This document shows positions 63,290 through 64,000 of a stretch of 64,000 nt of DNA, one piece after another. The position numbers and the translations under genes were made by a program. This stretch comes from Alistipes sp. (lineage in GTDB: Bacteria > Bacteroidota > Bacteroidia > Bacteroidales > Rikenellaceae): contig JAFQCA010000037.1 in the NCBI GenBank assembly GCA_017399485.1, positions 36,524 to 100,523 on the forward strand. Direction: 5' to 3'. The stretch's first letter is position 1, and every line of letters begins with the position of its first letter. The notes under the pieces are model-generated. The model was not told the origin of the DNA and made no database searches. It saw nothing but the letters and a program-made list of their open reading frames with translations.

Positions 63290-64000
63290 ATGAAAAAAAT
63301 AATCTGCTTTATGCTCATCGCTTGTGCGGCCTTTACTGGTTGCACAAGCGATGAAGTATCATCATTTGGTGATGTTTATGGTATTATTTCAGATACCAAG
63401 AGTGGTTCTCCAATTCGTAATGCCGAGATTACAATATCTCCAGGCAATAGCACTACAGTGTCGGGTAGCGACGGACACTTCGAGTTCAAGTCGCTTGAGG
63501 CCGGCCAGTACAAAATCAGCGTCACAGCCGACGGTTACTCAAGCAATAGCCGTCAGGTGACAATCGTGGCCGGGCAGAGTGTCAGTTGCGACATTCATCT
63601 CACGCCGCAAAACAACGACGTCGTGATGATTACGCCCACCAGCCTCGACTTTGGTGTCAATGAGTTGCAGTTGGCGACGACAATCACCAACGAGAGTGAC
63701 TCCGAGACCGAGTGGTTCCTCGATTTGGGTGACACTCCTTGGCTCTACGCCTACCCCACGACGGGCCGTATCGGTGGCGGAAAACACCACACAATTGTCT
63801 TCACAGCCAACCGTGCGCGTATGAAGGAGGACAAGTCGAGCATCGTCAAGGTATCGGCATTTGGTGATGATACTCCGCTATCAATCAAGTGTAAGCAGAG
63901 CGTTCAGTTGTCGAGCGTGATGGTTGTCGAGTCGTTGAACGTCGATTTCGGCGAGGAGGCTACAGAGCAGATTATTCGCATACACAACATCAGCGAGACT
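63290..64000 (+). CDS. Lipoprotein with carboxypeptidase-regulatory-like and BACON-like repeats (3' truncated by window)
   Basis: At least 237 residues, running off the end. The signal ends in a lipobox Thr-Gly-Cys (16-18). Residues 27-105 form a carboxypeptidase D regulatory-like beta domain (YGIISDTKSGSPIRNAEITI ... GHFEFKSLEAGQYKISVTA). Then come BACON/immunoglobulin-like units (TPTSLDFGVNELQLATTI and a second SLNVDFGEEATEQIIRI). Probably a surface-exposed adhesive or glycan-binding protein. Codon use turns GC-rich from about base 63470, unlike its own first part and the two genes before it. Third gene of the operon, 16 bases after the previous stop. Confidence 0.75.
   Translation, partial: MKKIICFMLIACAAFTGCTSDEVSSFGDVYGIISDTKSGSPIRNAEITISPGNSTTVSGSDGHFEFKSLEAGQYKISVTADGYSSNSRQVTIVAGQSVSCDIHLTPQNNDVVMITPTSLDFGVNELQLATTITNESDSETEWFLDLGDTPWLYAYPTTGRIGGGKHHTIVFTANRARMKEDKSSIVKVSAFGDDTPLSIKCKQSVQLSSVMVVESLNVDFGEEATEQIIRIHNISET

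Noticed and set aside
1..64000. CRISPR array, prophage, intact insertion sequence or replication origin
   Set aside because: No regularly spaced direct repeats, no cas or phage structural genes, no complete transposase and no dnaA-box cluster were seen.

Overview
The window reads as a chromosomal segment of a Bacteroidota (Bacteroidales) anaerobe. The signs are repeated promoters of the form TTG/TTTG, 19-21 bases, TAnnTTTG; an almost complete lack of Shine-Dalgarno sequences; many secreted lipoproteins and glycoside hydrolases; a TolC/MFP/RND cluster ending in a PG0541-type gene; and the split CcsA/ResB cytochrome c maturation pair. There is no 16S rRNA gene, so I cannot name the genus. No CRISPR array, intact prophage, intact insertion sequence or replication origin was seen.

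Layout. 1-1.5 kb: 3' part of an RluA-type pseudouridine synthase, tRNA-Ala(GGC) and a small lipoprotein. 1.8-6 kb (minus): an apparent operon of beta-barrel protein, phoH, pepD and a lipid kinase. 6.2-7.5 kb: der. 7.5-8.9 kb (minus): an overlooked 40-residue peptide gene followed by a fimbrillin-like lipoprotein. 8.9-20.6 kb (minus): a carbohydrate and cytochrome block with GH43, ccsA/resB, a sugar isomerase-like protein, a WbuC-type cupin, two Gfo/Idh/MocA proteins, a tetraheme cytochrome fused to a SUMF1 domain, GH20, DUF2752 and TM2 proteins. 20.7 kb: asnA. 22-28.5 kb (minus): tetR-tolC-MFP-RND-PG0541 efflux operon. 29-43.5 kb: mostly housekeeping genes (ruvB, a metallophosphatase, aroB, typA, nadB-nadC-nadA, two beta-barrels, rpe, ABC-F, rlmB, a YgjP-type peptidase). 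43.5-54 kb: GNAT, a ROK regulator, fabD, a CBM48-like esterase, an unknown secreted protein, miaB, YitT, plsY and an acyl-CoA ligase. 54-60.5 kb: a GDPD phosphodiesterase, GH5, a LytS/LytTR two-component pair, an orphan HsdR_N nuclease and a truncated LacZ-like GH2 protein.

60.5-64 kb looks accessory. It has tRNA-Lys(CTT), a 20-bp direct repeat of its 3' end 159 bp downstream, a remnant of a serine recombinase C-terminus, a long folded leader, and an operon of three secreted or lipoprotein genes of unknown role, the last running off the window.

The most interesting signals outside standard annotation are: a 182-bp structured repeat present twice in opposite orientation (1591-1772 and 31275-31456); a duplicated promoter/operator block ahead of the GH20 and a Gfo/Idh gene, which implies co-regulation; a dyad over the tetR promoter; the cytochrome-SUMF1 fusion; the 40-residue peptide; the folded leader at 61.45-61.76 kb; and the GH2 protein that ends before its catalytic nucleophile.
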